Source: Nitrospira sp. (lineage in GTDB: Bacteria; Nitrospirota; Nitrospiria; Nitrospirales; UBA8639). From it: a stretch of DNA of 64,000 bases. The stretch's first letter is position 1; each line of letters starts with the position of its first letter. The notes under the pieces were generated by a model, which had not been told where the DNA came from, did not search any database, and saw nothing but the letters and a program-made list of their open reading frames with translations. Positions 62,727 through 64,000 of the stretch are shown one piece after another. The position numbers were made by a program, and so were the translations under genes. The stretch lies in assembly GCA_024760505.1 (NCBI GenBank), contig CP058931.1:1312001-1376000 (forward strand), in the 5' to 3' direction.

Positions 62727-62981
62727 TGGTCATTTCTCCTCTTTCATCTTTTCATGGTGATCGTGCATGGTCCTGCTTTCTTAGACGGTCTGTTTTCGGG
62801 GCTTGGGTCTTTGGTCAGCGCTGCATGTTTTTTATCTTGACTCAGGTACTCAAGTCGAGATGTCCCCAAAAGGCGCAAAGCTTTGTTGAGCTTCCATAGT
62901 TTGGTTTGGCATTTTTCCTGTTTTCTCAAGCGGCGTCATTTGTCGAAGATGGAATTTGCATCATTGGTTAGACTGCACTGT

Positions 62982-64000
62982 TCAAAGAGGCTTTCCGCTT
63001 TCACATGAGCAGGGAGCAGGATCTTCCAGAGAAGCCTGTTTTGGTCGGAGCATGGCCTTGAGAGCACCGGTAATTCGTGATTGGGGATCCTGGCGAAAGA
63101 TCTGTTTCAACATTGCATAGAGTGCAGGGTGTTTCTGTTTCATCTTCACGGGTTTTTCAAAAAAATATTCTGAGACCACTGCGAAAAATTCCGCCTCGTT
63201 TGTGAGCCCATAGGGATTGATGTCTGAATGCCCCTTTCGGATTTTGTTCATTTCATTCTGAACCAGGTTAAGCCAGGGTCTAATGGCCCGGCCGGGCAAG
63301 GCAATCTCAGGAACCCCGTCTACGGTGCCATCAGATTTATCCAATAAATGGGTAAACTCATGGATACCCACATTATGTCCGTGTGAAGATTGTTTGAAAC
63401 CTTGTAATAAATCCGGTTTGGACAAAATCATCATGCGGTTCATCGCCCCTGTTCCAACCATGCCTGAGATAGGGTGCTCTTGAGCTGGTCCCATTTGATA
63501 CCCCTCATCGAAGGAGGTCGGATAAATCAGGATTTCCCTGATATGTTCCCATTCCCAGCCTGGAAATCCAAATATGGGAATGATGGCACTTGCTGCAACC
63601 AATACCCGGACGGTGTCATCAACCGACGTATTGATGCCGGTGATTCGCTTTTCACGAAGAAAAATATGAACTTCTTCTCGAAAACGGTTTTGGTCGCGGA
63701 GAGAAAGCGCCTGATAGAATGGGACATTCTGTGCCAGAATTTTTTCCCATTCGGTAGGAAACGGGGCTTGACGAATCCTCGCCCGGTGCCGAATATGACG
63801 AGTCAGGAAGCGGTACAACCAGGCGCCGCCCAGCGTGATGCCCAAAACCCGAATGACGATGTCGAGTAGAGACGGTTGATTTGGCCAAAGGATGGCGAAG
63901 ATGAGGAAACACACAATTCCGGTAAAGATGATGGCTAGGAGACGGGTGAGATGTTCCTGGGGGTGAGCTTTTTCCCCCTGATGGATTCCAGGCTTGTTTG
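62982..64000 (-). CDS. MtfA-like zinc peptidase (M90), 5' end beyond the window
   Basis: The frame stays open from its stop at 62982 to the right edge, about 339 residues. A membrane helix (LTRLLAIIFTGIVCFLIFAIL) begins upstream of the first in-window GTG (63914), so the true start lies outside. A second hydrophobic stretch (VIRVLGITLGGAWLY) follows, then the MtfA domain with zinc motif HEFTHLLD and the distal Glu in TNEAEFFAVVSEYFF. MtfA of E. coli is a cytoplasmic peptidase that binds the regulator Mlc; the N-terminal membrane helices here are an addition. Confidence 0.85.
   Translation of the reverse strand, partial: NKPGIHQGEKAHPQEHLTRLLAIIFTGIVCFLIFAILWPNQPSLLDIVIRVLGITLGGAWLYRFLTRHIRHRARIRQAPFPTEWEKILAQNVPFYQALSLRDQNRFREEVHIFLREKRITGINTSVDDTVRVLVAASAIIPIFGFPGWEWEHIREILIYPTSFDEGYQMGPAQEHPISGMVGTGAMNRMMILSKPDLLQGFKQSSHGHNVGIHEFTHLLDKSDGTVDGVPEIALPGRAIRPWLNLVQNEMNKIRKGHSDINPYGLTNEAEFFAVVSEYFFEKPVKMKQKHPALYAMLKQIFRQDPQSRITGALKAMLRPKQASLEDPAPCSCESGKPL

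Noticed and set aside
1..64000. CRISPR arrays, tRNA and rRNA genes
   Set aside because: No regularly spaced direct repeats and no tRNA T-loop or rRNA core sequences were seen when reading the window; a covariance-model scan would be needed to exclude small RNAs.

Overview
The window reads as a chromosomal segment of a Nitrospira-type bacterium (phylum Nitrospirota, nitrite-oxidiser lineage), with roughly balanced base composition. The main reason is a complex I (nuo) operon with two consecutive, different nuoM genes, the '2M' arrangement known from Nitrospira. Supporting signs are many small lipoproteins and periplasmic copper proteins, several methyltransferases, and dispersed TGTTGAAAAA-type repeats. 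The assignment is inference; no rRNA or tRNA gene was found.

Layout. 0-9 kb: an edge-truncated MpaB/DUF2236 oxygenase-like gene, an LCAT-like lipase lipoprotein convergent with an M28 peptidase, an O-methyltransferase killed by a nonsense codon, a frameshift and an intact IS4-type element, a second methyltransferase and a PhoD-like phosphatase. 9.1-13 kb: a secreted protein, a minus-strand set that looks copper-related (small His-rich secreted protein, outer-membrane barrel, cupredoxin-fold protein) and a CBS protein. 14.5-28.1 kb: nuoABCDGIJKLMMN, all on the plus strand, without nuoE, nuoF or nuoH. 28.2-34.9 kb: a zinc-ribbon membrane protein, an arsM-like/arsS-like pair, a YHS-domain protein, a cyclase-family lipoprotein, a beta-grasp protein and two Hsp20 genes with a good terminator. 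34.9-44.3 kb: a TPR lipoprotein, a conserved unknown gene bracketed by two dispersed repeats, a periplasmic-type ATP-dependent DNA ligase, an aldo/keto reductase, a glutathionyl-hydroquinone reductase-like enzyme, a metzincin-like protease and an IS1380-type element that truncates a small membrane protein.

44.9-53.6 kb is a signalling region: two paralogous receiver proteins, one without its phosphoacceptor Asp, that share an inverted repeat in their leaders; a Rieske oxygenase; a hybrid-free histidine kinase with its OmpR-type regulator; a cupredoxin; a single-domain receiver; and a globin fused to a receiver domain. 54-64 kb holds a small TPR protein, an IPT/TIG protein, a macAB-type efflux operon, a methyltransferase-like gene divergent from a macro-domain gene, a tandem universal stress protein and an MtfA-like peptidase that runs off the right edge.

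How the parts fit: the nuo operon supplies ion-pumping electron transfer with the quinone pool; the copper, arsenic, stress and efflux genes are accessory homeostasis functions; the 45-53 kb cluster is the best candidate for something not yet described, a gas or redox sensing circuit built from globin, CBS and receiver modules.
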